Origin: Candidatus Poribacteria bacterium
Lineage (GTDB): Bacteria; Poribacteria; WGA-4E; PCPOR2b
Assembly: GCA_028819845.1 (NCBI GenBank)
Contig: JAPPKS010000027.1
Location: 186,001 to 250,000 of the forward strand
DNA length: 64,000 bases
Direction of reading: 5' to 3'
The notes beneath the pieces were generated by a model that saw only the letters and a program-made list of their open reading frames with translations, did not search any database and was not told where the DNA came from. This document shows positions 8,376 through 18,290 of the stretch, piece by piece. The first letter of the stretch is position 1, and each line of letters starts with the position of its first letter. Position numbers and translations under genes: made by a program.

Positions 8376-9632
8376 ATGATGGACACGATTATGAGAATTC
8401 CGAGATTAGCGTCCCTGCGTTTCGCAACTTTGGGGCTTCTTTCTTTCTGTCTTTTAGCTGCGTCAATTGCACAAGCCGAAGAGGAGATTGCCAAAAAAGC
8501 CATAGCTGCCACGGTGCATTTAAAGATGGACGATAGGAATGGCAGAACCCTCGCAACCGGCAGCGGCTTCTTCGTCGGAGAGAACCGCATCGCTACCAAC
8601 TTCCATGTTATTGAGGGAGTGGCGAGGGGCAGCGCAAAACAGGCCGGAACATACACGAGATACACCATCGAAGGCGTCTTTGCCGCCGACAAAAGCAACG
8701 ACCTCGCTCTCTTAAAGGTCACCGCATTTGGCGTCAATCCGCTTCAGCTCGGTGACAGCGATTCAGTCAAAATTGGCGAAACGGTTTATGTCGCGGGCAA
8801 CCCGAGCGGGCCGGAGGGCACGTTTTCAAATGGTATCATAAGCAACTTCAGTGAACGGTTTACCCAGAAACGGATTCAGATGACCGCACCGATTTCACCG
8901 GGTAGCAGCGGCGGTCCCGTCTTAAACACAAAGGGTGAAGTCATCGGTGTTTCTTTCATGACTATAGAAGGCGGGCAGAATCTGAATTTTGCCATTCCGT
9001 CAAACTATCTTAAAGCACTGATTGAGCAGTCTGAGCCTGCGAAACCTCTGCCGCGCGGATCCATTTCCGCTGAGACGTATTTTATTCGAGGCGATGTGTA
9101 CCACACGCTTGGAAACTATAGTGAAGCCATTGTTGCCTATACGGAGGCAATCCGACTGAATCCCGGTTATGCCGAGGCGTATAACAATCGGGGAATGGCT
9201 AAGGGTAGATTGGGAAAATTCTTCGCTGGCATCGCCGATTATAACACGGCAATCTTACTAAAACCTGATTACACCGAGGCATACCATAATCGAGGCGTTA
9301 CCAAGGGTAGATCGGGGAATCACGCCGCCGCCATTGTAGATTACGATATGGCAATCCGGCTGAAACCGAAATATGCCGAGGCATTCAACAGCAGGGGAAT
9401 TGCGAAATATAAATTAGGCAAACACTTCGCGGCTATTTCCGATTATGACGAGGCAATCAGGTTGAAACCCGACTATGCCGAGGCATACAACAATCGGGGC
9501 GCCGTAAAGGTCATAGTCGGCCGCACCTGGGCAGCCAAGCAAGATTTGAACACTGCGTTGGAACTTGTAGAACAGTCCGGCGATGAGAGCCTCAAAGCCA
9601 CCATAGAAAAAGCGCTCAAGCTAATTAATTAG
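8376..9632 (+). CDS. secreted trypsin-like serine protease with C-terminal TPR repeats
   Basis: An N-terminal signal peptide (hydrophobic core ending in A-S-I-A-Q-A) is followed by an S1C/DegP-like protease domain. The catalytic triad is visible: His in T-N-F-H-V-I-E-G (about residue 77), Asp in K-S-N-D-L-A-L-L (about 111) and Ser in S-P-G-S-S-G-G-P (about 178). Instead of the PDZ domain expected in DegP/DegQ proteins, residues from about 225 on are four clean TPR units (W/Y-A-E-A-Y-N-N-R-G type, each ending A-I-R-L-K-P) and a degenerate fifth. The TPRs probably bind a partner or substrate in the periplasm. Start codons at 8376 and 8391 are both possible; the later one gives the more compact signal peptide (M-R-I-P-R-L). 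Confidence 0.9.
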   Translation: MMDTIMRIPRLASLRFATLGLLSFCLLAASIAQAEEEIAKKAIAATVHLKMDDRNGRTLATGSGFFVGENRIATNFHVIEGVARGSAKQAGTYTRYTIEGVFAADKSNDLALLKVTAFGVNPLQLGDSDSVKIGETVYVAGNPSGPEGTFSNGIISNFSERFTQKRIQMTAPISPGSSGGPVLNTKGEVIGVSFMTIEGGQNLNFAIPSNYLKALIEQSEPAKPLPRGSISAETYFIRGDVYHTLGNYSEAIVAYTEAIRLNPGYAEAYNNRGMAKGRLGKFFAGIADYNTAILLKPDYTEAYHNRGVTKGRSGNHAAAIVDYDMAIRLKPKYAEAFNSRGIAKYKLGKHFAAISDYDEAIRLKPDYAEAYNNRGAVKVIVGRTWAAKQDLNTALELVEQSGDESLKATIEKALKLIN

Positions 9633-9726
9633 ACCGCACAGATTTCCAACCAACATGCCAGCGCCTATCCTTACCAACCGCACACGAGGTTGAAATCCCA
9701 ATCATTCCGTTGAGAATGCTTTCACA

Positions 9727-10989
9727 ATGAACAAACCACTAAGTGAATTCGATCCACAGATTGTTGATATCATGCGCCGGGATTTGCATCGTCAGCAAAA
9801 CTGCTTAACGCTGATTCCTTCGGAAAATTACGCCAGCCAAGCGGTTATGCAGATGCAGAGTAGTGTTCTTGCCAACAAGTATGCCGAAGGCTACCCCGGC
9901 GACCGATATTACAACGGCTGCGAGTTTATAGATCTGATTGAGACGCTCGCCATTGAACGCGCCAAGCGGCTATTTGGTGCGGCGCATGTAAATGTCCAAG
10001 CGCACGCAGGAACGCAAGCGAACATGGCAGTGTACCATGCGCTGCTTGAGCCGGGAGATACCATCCTGGCAATGAAACTCGATCACGGCGGCCACCTCAG
10101 TCACGGACTCCCGCAGAATTTCTCCGGTAGGTATTATAATGTTGTTCCTTATGGCGTTGATAAAGAGTCCGGGCGAATTAATATGAACGGTATTGCAGCG
10201 CTCGCAGAAAAACATCGTCCAAAGCTGATAATTGTGGGTGCGAGCGCCTATCCGCGATGGTTTGATTTTGCCCAATGGCAAGAAATCGCTGATTCCGTTG
10301 ATGCCTATCTTTTGGCAGATATTGCGCATATTGCTGGGCTAATCGCAGCCGATCTCCATCCGGATCCAGTTCCTTATTCCGACTTCATCACTACAACCAC
10401 TCACAAAACCTTGCGCGGCCCCCGCGGCGCAATCATCATGTGCCGCAATGAGTTTGCCGAAGCCATTGACCGTGCCGTAATGCCCGGTTTGCAGGGCGGT
10501 CCCTTCATGCATACAATCGCTGCTAAAGCCGTCGGCTTCAAGGAGGCCATGGAACCAGCATTCAAGGCGTACCAAAAACAAGTTGTAAAGAACGCGAAAG
10601 CGTTAGCTCAACGCCTCATTGAGAATGAGTTTCGCTTGGTGAGCGGTGGTACTGATAACCATTTGATGATAGTCGATCTAACTGCCACCTTTGAAAAACT
10701 GAGTGGTCGTCAAACCGCAAATCACCTTGAGGACGCGGGAATTGTCGTCAACAAAAATACAATACCGTTCGATAAACGCTCACCGGTCACCACTAGCGGT
10801 ATTCGCCTTGGTACCCCGATGGTGACGGTACGCGGAATGAAAGAGCCGGAAATGCAATTGATAGGCGATTTCATTGGCGAAGCACTTCGAGAACGGAAAA
10901 GCACCGCGGTTAAAAACCGCATTAGAGAAAAAGTCCGGGAATTGTGCGAGCAGTTTCCCATCTATGAAGACCTCAATTTATGGTCTTGA
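9727..10989 (+). CDS. glyA: serine hydroxymethyltransferase
   Basis: This PLP enzyme converts serine and tetrahydrofolate to glycine and methylene-tetrahydrofolate. The 420 residues include the family signatures S-E-N-Y-A-S near the N-terminus, [17 protein letters not shown], and the PLP lysine in [13 protein letters not shown] near residue 226. The ATG at 9727 has no obvious Shine-Dalgarno sequence. It is followed by folC about 160 bases downstream on the same strand, so the two folate genes sit together. The protein makes one-carbon units that feed the methyl cycle represented by metK and ahcY at the far end of the window. Confidence 0.97.
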   Translation: MNKPLSEFDPQIVDIMRRDLHRQQNCLTLIPSENYASQAVMQMQSSVLANKYAEGYPGDRYYNGCEFIDLIETLAIERAKRLFGAAHVNVQAHAGTQANMAVYHALLEPGDTILAMKLDHGGHLSHGLPQNFSGRYYNVVPYGVDKESGRINMNGIAALAEKHRPKLIIVGASAYPRWFDFAQWQEIADSVDAYLLADIAHIAGLIAADLHPDPVPYSDFITTTTHKTLRGPRGAIIMCRNEFAEAIDRAVMPGLQGGPFMHTIAAKAVGFKEAMEPAFKAYQKQVVKNAKALAQRLIENEFRLVSGGTDNHLMIVDLTATFEKLSGRQTANHLEDAGIVVNKNTIPFDKRSPVTTSGIRLGTPMVTVRGMKEPEMQLIGDFIGEALRERKSTAVKNRIREKVRELCEQFPIYEDLNLWS

Positions 10990-11150
10990 ATCTTGCGCAA
11001 ACATCAACAGAATCATCAACCGGCTGAAAAAGGAGGGCGTTAGTCTTAACCCTAATGGATAGCCTATCGTGTTCGCTAGTCGGTTGATTGATCGGTAGTT
11101 TTACCCGCCGCTGAGGACTATTTCGTTCCTTATAACGTCGACTAAATTTA

Positions 11151-12515
11151 ATGCTGAATTATGAATCGGCTCTTGCCTATATTAACAGTTTCATAAACTA
11201 TGAGAAAAGTCCCGATTTCTCAAGGCAAGCGCGGCTTTATAACCTCAACCGCATCTCCCACCTGTTGAATCTGCTCGGAAATCCCCATCGCAAACTAAAG
11301 GTTATCCATATCGGCGGCAGTAAAGGGAAGGGGTCTACAGCGGCAATCATTGCGTCAATTCTCACCCATGCGGGATACAAAACCGGGGCATTTACGTCAC
11401 CCCACTTTATAACTCCCCGCGAGCGTTGTTGTGTAGACGCCAAGCTGATTTCAAAGGACGAGTTCGCTGATTACCTCAATAAAATGAAACCCGCAATCGA
11501 AGCTGTCGCGGGAATGAACGCAGTTGGGGCGGTTTCATTTTTTGAAATCTATACCGCACTTGCCTTCTGTTATTTTGCCGACAAGGCGGTTGATTTCTCG
11601 GTCGTTGAAGTTGGACTCGGTGGGCGCCTAGATGCGACGAACGTTTTGCAGCCGCTCGTTACAGTAATCACGCCCGTGAGCCTTGAACATACGGCAATAC
11701 TGGGCGATACGCTCGAAGCTATCGCCAAAGAAAAAGCCGAGATTATTAAACACGGTCGTCCGCTTGTTTTAGCGCCCCAAGAGCCTGAATCCGAAACCGT
11801 CTTTGAATCCGTTGCTGCGGCACGGTACGCGGGAATTGATCGGGTCGGACATGACATTAGTTTTAAGCGTCACTCTTGGAACATACGTGGTCAGACGTTA
11901 GAAGTAAATACGCCTACCGAGTCTTATCCAAATTTGTTTCTGCCGCTTCTTGGTAAGCACCAAGCGGAAAACGCTGCTACTGCGCTTGCCTGCGTTGAAC
12001 GAATCAAGAGTGAAGGGCATTTTGTTCCTAAAGGATGTGTCTACGATGGATTGGAAGCCGTTCGAGTGCCCGGGCGAGTGCAAGTTGTTTCGATCACACA
12101 AAACAAAGCTTCTGACGAAGCGCCGTTAATTCTGCTGGACGGTGCACATTCGCCGACTTCAGCCGCGGCGTTGTGCGAGACGATTCAGGAAGTAATTCGA
12201 TATGAACGTTTAATCCTTATCGCCGGTTTGATGAAAGATAAGGATATCCGCGCAATCGGAAGAATCTTATGCCCAATCGCGGACATCATCATCGCCACGC
12301 AGGCATTTGATAACCCCCGCGTAATGCCTGCTGGGGAAGTGGTTAAAGTATGGTCGGATTTTAATCCGGAGATTCGGTCTGAGAATTGTGTGGGCGAAGC
12401 CATTCAGTTTGCTCTATCAGTTTCAACCCCGTCAGATTTAATTTGCATCACGGGTTCGATTTATCTCGTTGGCGCAGCACTTTCGGAGCTTGGGATTGAT
12501 ATTCATGAATTGTGA
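11151..12515 (+). CDS. folC: bifunctional folylpolyglutamate synthase/dihydrofolate synthase
   Basis: This is a Mur-ligase-superfamily enzyme that adds glutamate to folates, using ATP. The 454-residue protein has the FolC P-loop G-S-K-G-K-G-S-T near residue 60 and then the folate-binding loop F-T-S-P-H-F-I-T-P-R-E-R. It also has V-E-V-G-L-G-G-R-L-D-A-T-N, a diagnostic FolC segment, and the C-terminal L-L-D-G-A-H-S-P. The presence of the full segment suggests both DHFS and FPGS activity, but sequence alone does not settle that. The gene lies between glyA and the pyrophosphatase gene. Confidence 0.95.
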   Translation: MLNYESALAYINSFINYEKSPDFSRQARLYNLNRISHLLNLLGNPHRKLKVIHIGGSKGKGSTAAIIASILTHAGYKTGAFTSPHFITPRERCCVDAKLISKDEFADYLNKMKPAIEAVAGMNAVGAVSFFEIYTALAFCYFADKAVDFSVVEVGLGGRLDATNVLQPLVTVITPVSLEHTAILGDTLEAIAKEKAEIIKHGRPLVLAPQEPESETVFESVAAARYAGIDRVGHDISFKRHSWNIRGQTLEVNTPTESYPNLFLPLLGKHQAENAATALACVERIKSEGHFVPKGCVYDGLEAVRVPGRVQVVSITQNKASDEAPLILLDGAHSPTSAAALCETIQEVIRYERLILIAGLMKDKDIRAIGRILCPIADIIIATQAFDNPRVMPAGEVVKVWSDFNPEIRSENCVGEAIQFALSVSTPSDLICITGSIYLVGAALSELGIDIHEL

Positions 12516-12656
12516 ATCAATTCGGCGTAAGATTTCTGAAGCAATAGCTCCAAAAGTTTACCGAAACAGACAAGAAAAGGAAAATAATGTCGTTGAACGT
12601 CGCGGCTTTTTGCAATTGACTGATGTATACTTTCAATTCTCATTAGGAGGAATTTT

Positions 12657-15008
12657 ATGACTAAAACAATTGATAATCGGCTCCGTAGGCGGAGTCGCGG
12701 ACATTTGATACTAATGGGTTTGTTGTTTGGCATTACAAATTCTGCTCTTGCCCAAACAGAATCGCTGCCAGCCGTGCCTTCCGCATGGTGGATCGCCCCA
12801 GTTGGCTCGCTGTTCGCTTTGGGGTTCGCTTATTTTTTCTACAAATCCGTCATGCGGCAGAACGAAGGCACGGATGTGATGCGTGATATTGCGCAAGCTG
12901 TTCGTGAAGGCGCAATGGCTTATTTGAGGCAGCAATACAAGGTCGTCGCCATTGTATTTGCCGTATTGTGCGCAATTTTTCTGTTCATGGCTTTTGTCCT
13001 CAAAGCGCAGAACCAGGTCATTCCCTTCGCGTTTCTGACAGGAGGCTTTTTCTCTGGACTTTGCGGATTTTTGGGTATGAAGACCGCAACCAACGCATCG
13101 GCTCGTACAACCAGCGCCGCAATGGAAGGGCTAAACGCGGGGCTGCGGATATCTTTTCGTGCGGGTGCAGTAATGGGGCTAGTGGTAGTTGGATTCGCAC
13201 TACTGGATATTGCTGGCTGGTTCCTGATTCTATACTATCTTTTTCCAAAGATTTTCCCAGGGTTTTTGGCTGAAAACCCGCTTCCCGAAATCACCGTAAT
13301 CATGTTGAGTTTCGGTATGGGCGCATCCACACAGGCGCTCTTTGCACGCGTTGGCGGCGGCATTTACACAAAGGCGGCTGATGTGGGCGCCGATCTGGTG
13401 GGGAAAGTTGAAGCGGGGATTCCCGAAGATGATCCCCGCAACCCGGCAGCTATCGCTGACAACGTCGGAGACAACGTAGGTGACGTTGCGGGCATGGGCG
13501 CCGATCTCTATGAATCTTACGCTGGTTCGATTCTAGCGACTGCCGCGCTCGGCGTCGCTGCTGTTGCCGCGAAAGACCATACCAACATTGCGTTGCAACT
13601 GAAATACCTCTCTGCGCCGATGATAATTGCGGGCATTGGTGTAATTCTCTCGATTTTAGGGATTTACATGGTGCGCACCCGAGAAGGCGCAACGATGAAG
13701 CAGTTGATGGGTTCGCTCAATCTCGGTATCAACGGGAGCGCGATTGGCATTGCAATTCTTTCGATTCCTGTGCTGCTATACCTCGACTTCCCGAACAAGT
13801 GGCAGATTTGGGGCGCAATTGTGGCAGGGCTGTTGGCTGGCCTAATTATTGGAAAAGTGACAGAGGTCTTCACGTCTCACGATTATAAACCGACGCGAGG
13901 CATAGCGGATCAAGCCCAGACCGGTCCGGCAACCGTTATCATTGAGGGTATCGCCGTTGGCATGCAGTCGACCGCCATCCCAGTGATCACAATTATCGCG
14001 GCTGTCGCCGTCAGTTTCTATCTGCCGGGAGGGGCAACCGATACGCTGATGGGACTCTATGGCGTTGGTATTGCCGCCGTGGGAATGCTCGCAACACTCG
14101 GCATAACGCTGGCGACGGATGCGTACGGACCGATTGCAGATAACGCCGGCGGCAATGCGGAGATGTCGGAGCTCGATCCGAGCGTTCGGCAACGTACAGA
14201 TCAGCTTGACTCCCTCGGCAACACGACCGCGGCAACTGGCAAGGGATTCGCGATCGGATCCGCCGCTTTGACCGCTCTCGCGCTGCTCGCCGCTTATCTT
14301 GAAGAGATTCGGTATGGGTTGATCCATCTTGCGGACAAGCATCAATTAGATATCCCTGGAGTGGGTATGGTTGATACGGCAAAGGTATCCATATCCCAGT
14401 TCATGTCTTATTATGATGTTACCCTAATGAATCCACAGGTCTTAATCGGATTGTTCATCGGTGCCGTGATGGCCTTCTTTTTCTGCGCGTTGACGATGAA
14501 AGCTGTCGGACGCGCTGCGGGGGCGATGGTGCAAGAGGTTCGACGTCAATTCCAAGAACGGCCCGGTATCATGAAACGCGAGGAAAAACCGGATTACGCC
14601 CGGTGTGTGGGAATCTCAACCGTTGGCGCACAGAGAGAAATGGTGCTTCCTTCGATGATAGCCATAATCGTTCCGGTGGCTGTTGGATTAATCTTCGGCG
14701 TAGCTGGCGTGCTTGGTTTGCTTGCTGGAGGACTGGCAACCGGCTTCGTGCTTGCCGTAATGATGGCAAATGCCGGCGGTGCTTGGGACAACGCGAAAAA
14801 GTACATCGAGCAGGGCGCACACGGCGGTAAGGGGTCCGAACCGCACAAAGCGACGGTCGTCGGGGATACGGTCGGCGATCCGTTCAAGGACACGTCAGGC
14901 CCGTCGCTCAACATCCTCATTAAGTTAATGTCCATGGTATCAGTGGTGTTCGCCGGGTTAATTGCGAAATACGGACATGTTATCGGCTCTTGGATCGGGA
15001 TGAAATAA
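12657..15008 (+). CDS. hppA: membrane-bound ion-pumping pyrophosphatase (K+-dependent type)
   Basis: This integral membrane enzyme hydrolyses pyrophosphate and pumps H+ or Na+ across the membrane. The 783 residues include about 16 hydrophobic segments and a signal-like N-terminal extension. Catalytic signatures are G-G-G-I-Y-T-K-A-A-D-V-G-A-D-L, V-E-A-G-I-P-E-D-D-P-R-N-P and D-N-V-G-D-N-V-G-D, with the C-terminal D-T-V-G-D-P-F-K-D-T. In the loop G-N-T-T-A-A-T-G-K-G the Ala/Gly pair replaces the Lys/Thr pair of K+-independent enzymes, so K+ dependence is predicted. The helix before G-G-G-I-Y-T-K lacks the glutamate I would expect in the commonest Na+-pumping type, so the pumped ion is left open. 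A strong AGGAGG lies eight bases before the ATG. Confidence 0.96.
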   Translation: MTKTIDNRLRRRSRGHLILMGLLFGITNSALAQTESLPAVPSAWWIAPVGSLFALGFAYFFYKSVMRQNEGTDVMRDIAQAVREGAMAYLRQQYKVVAIVFAVLCAIFLFMAFVLKAQNQVIPFAFLTGGFFSGLCGFLGMKTATNASARTTSAAMEGLNAGLRISFRAGAVMGLVVVGFALLDIAGWFLILYYLFPKIFPGFLAENPLPEITVIMLSFGMGASTQALFARVGGGIYTKAADVGADLVGKVEAGIPEDDPRNPAAIADNVGDNVGDVAGMGADLYESYAGSILATAALGVAAVAAKDHTNIALQLKYLSAPMIIAGIGVILSILGIYMVRTREGATMKQLMGSLNLGINGSAIGIAILSIPVLLYLDFPNKWQIWGAIVAGLLAGLIIGKVTEVFTSHDYKPTRGIADQAQTGPATVIIEGIAVGMQSTAIPVITIIAAVAVSFYLPGGATDTLMGLYGVGIAAVGMLATLGITLATDAYGPIADNAGGNAEMSELDPSVRQRTDQLDSLGNTTAATGKGFAIGSAALTALALLAAYLEEIRYGLIHLADKHQLDIPGVGMVDTAKVSISQFMSYYDVTLMNPQVLIGLFIGAVMAFFFCALTMKAVGRAAGAMVQEVRRQFQERPGIMKREEKPDYARCVGISTVGAQREMVLPSMIAIIVPVAVGLIFGVAGVLGLLAGGLATGFVLAVMMANAGGAWDNAKKYIEQGAHGGKGSEPHKATVVGDTVGDPFKDTSGPSLNILIKLMSMVSVVFAGLIAKYGHVIGSWIGMK

Positions 15009-15291
15009 ACCACGTGGTTTTCATTCAAAGTCCAAGCGTGCGGTATTTCATAGCGCTTAAGTGTGGAGCTTGCCGAGTGACATGGACGTGAAGCCATTGG
15101 CTCAAAATTCGCCGCAACACGCCGTGTTGCCTGCCAGTCTCATGCTACTAGGGACGCAAACCACTGGCGCCCGTGCGTTTAAGATTCATTGCAACTCAGA
15201 TATTATGTCAACGGACAGGAACGGTCAATGGGTCTAGGAAAATCGGCTGGTACCGTTGGTTATTGTCGATACAGGCAAATTTGTAAAGAAT
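15009..15291. other. intergenic region, nothing recognised
   Basis: About 280 bases between the pyrophosphatase gene and the ilvD promoter. I see no convincing reading frame, RNA gene or terminator here. A leader for branched-chain regulation was looked for and no T-box or attenuator hairpin with a U-run was found. Confidence 0.5.
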
Positions 15292-15300
15292 TGTTATGAT
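15292..15300 (+). promoter_or_regulatory. possible extended -10 element for ilvD
   Basis: TGTTATGAT matches the TGnTATAAT extended -10 form found before several genes in this window. No good -35 sits at the right distance. The start of transcription would be near 15307, about 33 bases before the preferred start codon. Confidence 0.4.
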
Positions 15301-15339
15301 TGATCGGCTTTTACAGTCAGTATGGAGGAATTTTTAGGC

Positions 15340-17019
15340 ATGGCAAACAAGCTTAAACCCCGAAGCTACGCCATCACAGATGGTCCAGATCGTGCGGCGG
15401 CTCGAGCGATGCTCATGTTTAGTGAAGGCGGACTATCGCTTGAGGATTTGGACCGGCCGCTTATCGGTGTCGCCAATACATGGATTGAAATCGGGCCGTG
15501 CAACTATCACCTCCGCCGGCTCGCGGCAAAAGTCAAAGCAGGGATTCGCGCAGCCGGTGGAACACCGCTTGAGTTCAATACGGTAAGTATTTCTGACGGA
15601 ATTACGATGGGAACTGAGGGGATGAAAACTTCGCTCATCAGCCGCGAAATTATTGCTGACTCAATTGAACTCGTCGCTCGGGGGAATATGTTCGACGCGG
15701 TGGTTGCCCTTTCGGGTTGCGACAAAACTGTTCCCGGTACAACCATGGCGCTCGCTCGTCTTGACATTCCGTCGCTGATGCTTTACGGCGGTTCAATCAT
15801 GCCGGGTCGGTTTCAGGACCGAGATGTCACCATCAAGGATGTCTTCGAGGCAGTCGGTACTTATGCAGTCGGCAAGATTACGATTGACGAACTCGATGAA
15901 CTTACGAGTAAAGGATGCCCAGGCCCCGGTGCATGCGGGGGGCAATACACCGCAAATACCATGGCAACAGCTATTGAGATTTTAGGTATGGCGCCGATGG
16001 GAAGCGGGAGTGTCCCGGCGGTAGATGCTAATAAAGATAAGGTCGCTTTTCAAGCAGGTCAGTTGGTGATGGAAATGTTAGCCAACGATATAAGGCCTAA
16101 TCAAATCATCACACGGCGGTCAATTGAAAACGCCATTGCCTCAATTGCGACGACAGGCGGATCCACCAATGGTGTTCTTCACTTACTCGCTATCGCGCAC
16201 GAAGCCAATATTCCATTATCGCTTGATGATTTTCAAGAGATAAATCTACGCACCCCGCTCTATGCAGATCTTCAGCCGGGCGGGCGTTTTGTCGCGGCGG
16301 ATCTCCATTTCGCCGGAGGTATCCAACTCGTAGCCAAACGGCTGCTCGATGCAGGACTCCTTCATGCGGACGAATTGACCGTGACTGGAAAAACCATCGG
16401 CGAAGAGGCGTCTACCGCAGATGAAGCTGCAGGACAGGAAGTTGTACGCCCTATTTCAGCGCCCATTAAGGCAACGGGAGGGCTTGTCGTGCTCAAGGGA
16501 AATTTAGCACCGGACGGGAGTGTCCTCAAAGTTGCGGGAAATGAGCGGCTGACGCACACAGGACCCGTGCGAGTGTTTGACTGCGAAGAAACTGCGTTTG
16601 CACAGATTAAGGGCGGCGAAATCAACCCGGGAGATGTAATAGTCATCCGCTACGAAGGCCCTGCAGGCGGACCTGGAATGCGGGAAATGCTCGGTGTGAC
16701 TGCGGCAATCGTTGGCGCCGGACTTGGCGATTCGGTTGCGCTCTTAACAGATGGAAGGTTTTCAGGAGCTACGCACGGTCTAATGATAGGACACGTTGCC
16801 CCAGAAGCCGCGCGCGGAGGACCCATTGCTGTGCTTTGCGACGGCGATGTCGTTTCTATTGATGTAGAAAGCCGCCGTCTCGATGTCGTACTCTCAGATG
16901 ACGAAATCCAAGAGCGGCTTAGCTCCTGGAACTTACCAACTTCACGCTATAACCGCGGCGTTATGGCAAAATACGCGAAACTCGTATCTTCAGCTTCAAA
17001 TGGAGCGGTGACCGGATAA
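15340..17019 (+). CDS. ilvD: dihydroxy-acid dehydratase
   Basis: This iron-sulfur enzyme dehydrates 2,3-dihydroxy-isovalerate (and the methylvalerate analogue) to the 2-oxo acid in valine and isoleucine synthesis. The protein has the three cysteines expected for the cluster: I-G-P-C-N near residue 55, S-G-C-D-K-T-V-P-G, and [16 protein letters not shown]. The late segment [11 protein letters not shown] is also diagnostic. An in-frame ATG at 15322 overlaps the ribosome site; GGAGG at 15324-15328 lies 11 bases before the ATG at 15340, which starts M-A-N-K-L-K-P and is the likely start. It is a single gene, not clustered with other ilv genes here. A sugar-acid dehydratase role is possible for the wider IlvD/Edd family but fits the motifs less well. 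Confidence 0.95.
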   Translation: MANKLKPRSYAITDGPDRAAARAMLMFSEGGLSLEDLDRPLIGVANTWIEIGPCNYHLRRLAAKVKAGIRAAGGTPLEFNTVSISDGITMGTEGMKTSLISREIIADSIELVARGNMFDAVVALSGCDKTVPGTTMALARLDIPSLMLYGGSIMPGRFQDRDVTIKDVFEAVGTYAVGKITIDELDELTSKGCPGPGACGGQYTANTMATAIEILGMAPMGSGSVPAVDANKDKVAFQAGQLVMEMLANDIRPNQIITRRSIENAIASIATTGGSTNGVLHLLAIAHEANIPLSLDDFQEINLRTPLYADLQPGGRFVAADLHFAGGIQLVAKRLLDAGLLHADELTVTGKTIGEEASTADEAAGQEVVRPISAPIKATGGLVVLKGNLAPDGSVLKVAGNERLTHTGPVRVFDCEETAFAQIKGGEINPGDVIVIRYEGPAGGPGMREMLGVTAAIVGAGLGDSVALLTDGRFSGATHGLMIGHVAPEAARGGPIAVLCDGDVVSIDVESRRLDVVLSDDEIQERLSSWNLPTSRYNRGVMAKYAKLVSSASNGAVTG

Positions 17020-17140
17020 GGGTTTGGACCATTACGGTTTTACGCGATGCACAGAGGTAAATTACATTCCCATTTGTCGATGTCGCGCGAAAGCGTGCAG
17101 CATAAATAGGCGTGTCAAAAACCGCACTGCATTGGATGGT

Positions 17141-17839
17141 TCAAATCAATCCTTCCTCCTTTAGGCTAACGTAGCTGCCATCCCCGATGATTATATGATC
17201 CAGCACCGGGATCTGAATGCAATTCCCGGCTTCGATTAACTGTTTTGTCGCTCGAATGTCTTCTTTGCTTGGCGATGGATCGCCCGATGGATGATTGTGA
17301 ACAAGGATTATTGATGCGGATGCCTCCTCAATTGCGAAGCGAAACACTTCGCGAGGGTGAATGATGTTTACGTTTAAGCTGCCTTCAAAAATTTGACGTT
17401 GGTTGGTCACGTTGTTTTTCGTATCAAGACAGAGCACATGCAACACTTCTTGCTTGAGATCGCGTAGAGACGGCATTAAGATTCGTGCAACGTCTGCGGG
17501 AGCGGAAATTTGCGGCTTTTCTTCCAGATATTTAGCCAAACGCCTACCTAGTTCGAGTGCAGCGACAATGTGAGCGGCTTTAGTCTTTCCTAAACCTATG
17601 ATACCCTTTTTGATTTCTTCCACGTTAGCCATAGCCATGTCTTTCAGGTTGCCGTTGTACTTCTCCAGCAACTGTTCAGCAAGTTGAACTGCCGAAGCGT
17701 CATTTGTTCCTGTACGAATGATAAGCGCGATAAGTTGCGATGTTTTCAATACGTGCGGGTCATACTTATAAAGCTCGTCCAGCGGGTGTTCATCATCGGC
17801 GAAGTCCGTATTTCGACCCCCATCGTGTGTAGATTCCAT
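17141..17839 (-). CDS. radC: RadC family JAB-domain protein
   Basis: The C-terminal half has the JAMM/MPN metal-site signature, a Glu in A-I-E-E-A followed by H-N-H-P-S-G-D-P-S-P-S-K-E-D, typical of RadC (COG2003). The N-terminal half contains the helix-hairpin-helix-like segment G-I-I-G-L-G-K-T-K-A. Despite its name, a direct DNA-repair role of RadC has not been firmly shown. An open frame continues to 17935, but GGAG seven bases before the ATG at 17839 and a promoter at 17915-17943 show that the shorter form (232 residues, starting M-E-S-T-H-D-G) is right. It converges with ilvD. Confidence 0.93.
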   Translation of the reverse strand: MESTHDGGRNTDFADDEHPLDELYKYDPHVLKTSQLIALIIRTGTNDASAVQLAEQLLEKYNGNLKDMAMANVEEIKKGIIGLGKTKAAHIVAALELGRRLAKYLEEKPQISAPADVARILMPSLRDLKQEVLHVLCLDTKNNVTNQRQIFEGSLNVNIIHPREVFRFAIEEASASIILVHNHPSGDPSPSKEDIRATKQLIEAGNCIQIPVLDHIIIGDGSYVSLKEEGLI

Positions 17840-17914
17840 TTTTCGGCTCCAAATTAAGTAAGAAGTTGTGTTGTATTCTGCGATGAGTCCACTTTGTAAT
17901 AATGGATTTATCAG

Positions 17915-17943
17915 ATTATAACCAAAACGGAGCATTAAGGCAA
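17915..17943 (-). promoter_or_regulatory. promoter of radC
   Basis: Reading on the minus strand: TTGCCT, 17 bases, TATAAT. The predicted transcript starts near 17908, about 70 bases before the preferred ATG at 17839. Confidence 0.65.
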
Positions 17944-17986
17944 TTCATTTGTGGAAAATGTTGCTGAATTGCAATGGGAGATCTTT

Positions 17987-18154
17987 ATGGAAGACTTTGA
18001 TACAATTTACAGTGAAATAGGAAGAGAAAGTTGGTTCGCGGCAGTTACCTTGGTGCGGCTACCCGCATCCGCTAGAAGTAACAAATCAGACAGCGGTGAA
18101 AATGGGCTGTCAGGTTTTCTAATTATATGTGACTGCCCGCTAGGTACATTTTAA
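17987..18154 (+). pseudogene. short frame, possible remnant of an XdhC-like gene
   Basis: A 55-codon frame begins with ATG at 17987, six bases after a good GGGAG ribosome site. Its first ~30 residues (M-E-D-F-D-T-I-Y-S-E-I-G, then A-A-V-T-L-V-R-L-P-A-S-A) resemble the N-terminus of XdhC/CoxI-type accessory proteins, which usually read A-L-A-T-V-V-R-x-x-G-S-x-P. The similarity stops after that and the frame ends soon. I read it as a truncated remnant; an independent small protein is possible. Confidence 0.3.
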
Positions 18155-18176
18155 TTGGAAACCCGATACCTTATAT

Positions 18177-18204
18177 TTGCTTTTTTTTCAATATGTGTTA
18201 TAAT
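18177..18204 (+). promoter_or_regulatory. promoter of the LamG gene
   Basis: TTGCTT, 16 bases, then a perfect TATAAT preceded by the extended element TGT. Transcription would begin near 18211, with a leader of about 80 bases. Confidence 0.65.
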
Positions 18205-18290
18205 GATTGACAAATTCATCAAGACTGGTCTATATTGAAATTGCGCATTCAAATCTCACGGTTTACGGGCAAATGTGGAGACATATCGAA

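Noticed and set aside
15009-15339. T-box or attenuator before ilvD
   Set aside because: No T-box core sequence and no hairpin with a U-run were seen.
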